Shown in pieces: positions 5,018-6,300 of a DNA stretch of 6,300 bases. Source of the DNA: Hyphomicrobiales bacterium (GTDB taxonomy: Bacteria > Pseudomonadota > Alphaproteobacteria > Rhizobiales > Aestuariivirgaceae); the NCBI GenBank assembly GCA_027031305.1, contig JALVRJ010000094.1, positions 1 through 6,300 of the forward strand, in the 5' to 3' direction. The position numbers and the translations under genes are program-made. How positions within the stretch are numbered: the stretch's first letter is position 1; every line of letters starts with the position of its first letter. A model generated the notes under the pieces. That model ran no database searches, was not told where the DNA came from, and saw only the letters and a program-made list of their open reading frames with translations.

Positions 5018-6300
<1,283 letters not shown>

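Overview
The window reads as an ordinary chromosomal segment of a GC-rich alphaproteobacterium. The evidence is the protein sequences, the rplY-pth-ychF gene order, the CTC-type two-domain bL25, CTATAT-like -10 boxes, and one intergenic palindrome whose translation gives the VIPGLVPGIQ signature common in that class. I cannot name a genus; the order is probably Rhodospirillales or a relative, which is inference. I see no prophage, transposon, CRISPR array, tRNA or rRNA.

Layout. 1-402 (+) is the 3' end of an unrecognised conserved-type protein. It converges on 442-1044 (-), an exported L,D-transpeptidase of the YkuD family. 1226-1843 (-) is a six-helix HdeD/DUF308 membrane protein. 1844-2186 is a 343-base non-coding gap rich in inverted repeats. 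2187-4626 (-) holds the translation block rplY (bL25), pth (peptidyl-tRNA hydrolase) and ychF (ribosome-associated ATPase), transcribed in that order. 4627-5009 is a 383-base gap holding the rplY leader and promoter plus the palindromic repeat. 5010-6300 (-) is the C-terminal three quarters of ettA, an ABC-F translation factor; its N-terminus lies outside the window.

How the genes fit together. Four consecutive minus-strand genes all act on the ribosome or on peptidyl-tRNA: EttA at the E site, bL25 on 5S rRNA, Pth rescuing dropped-off peptidyl-tRNA, and YchF binding the ribosome. pth and ychF lie only 2 nt apart and are probably translationally coupled. A very stable hairpin between rplY and pth could set different levels of the two messages. 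The two genes to the left, HdeD-like and L,D-transpeptidase, are both envelope proteins. Each has its own promoter-like sequence and a hairpin after the first, so they look like separate units.

I found no convincing undescribed multi-gene system. The points most worth a second look are non-coding: the rplY leader with two mutually exclusive helices, the palindrome cluster downstream of ychF, the hairpin that swallows the ettA stop codon, and the rplY-pth intergenic hairpin.
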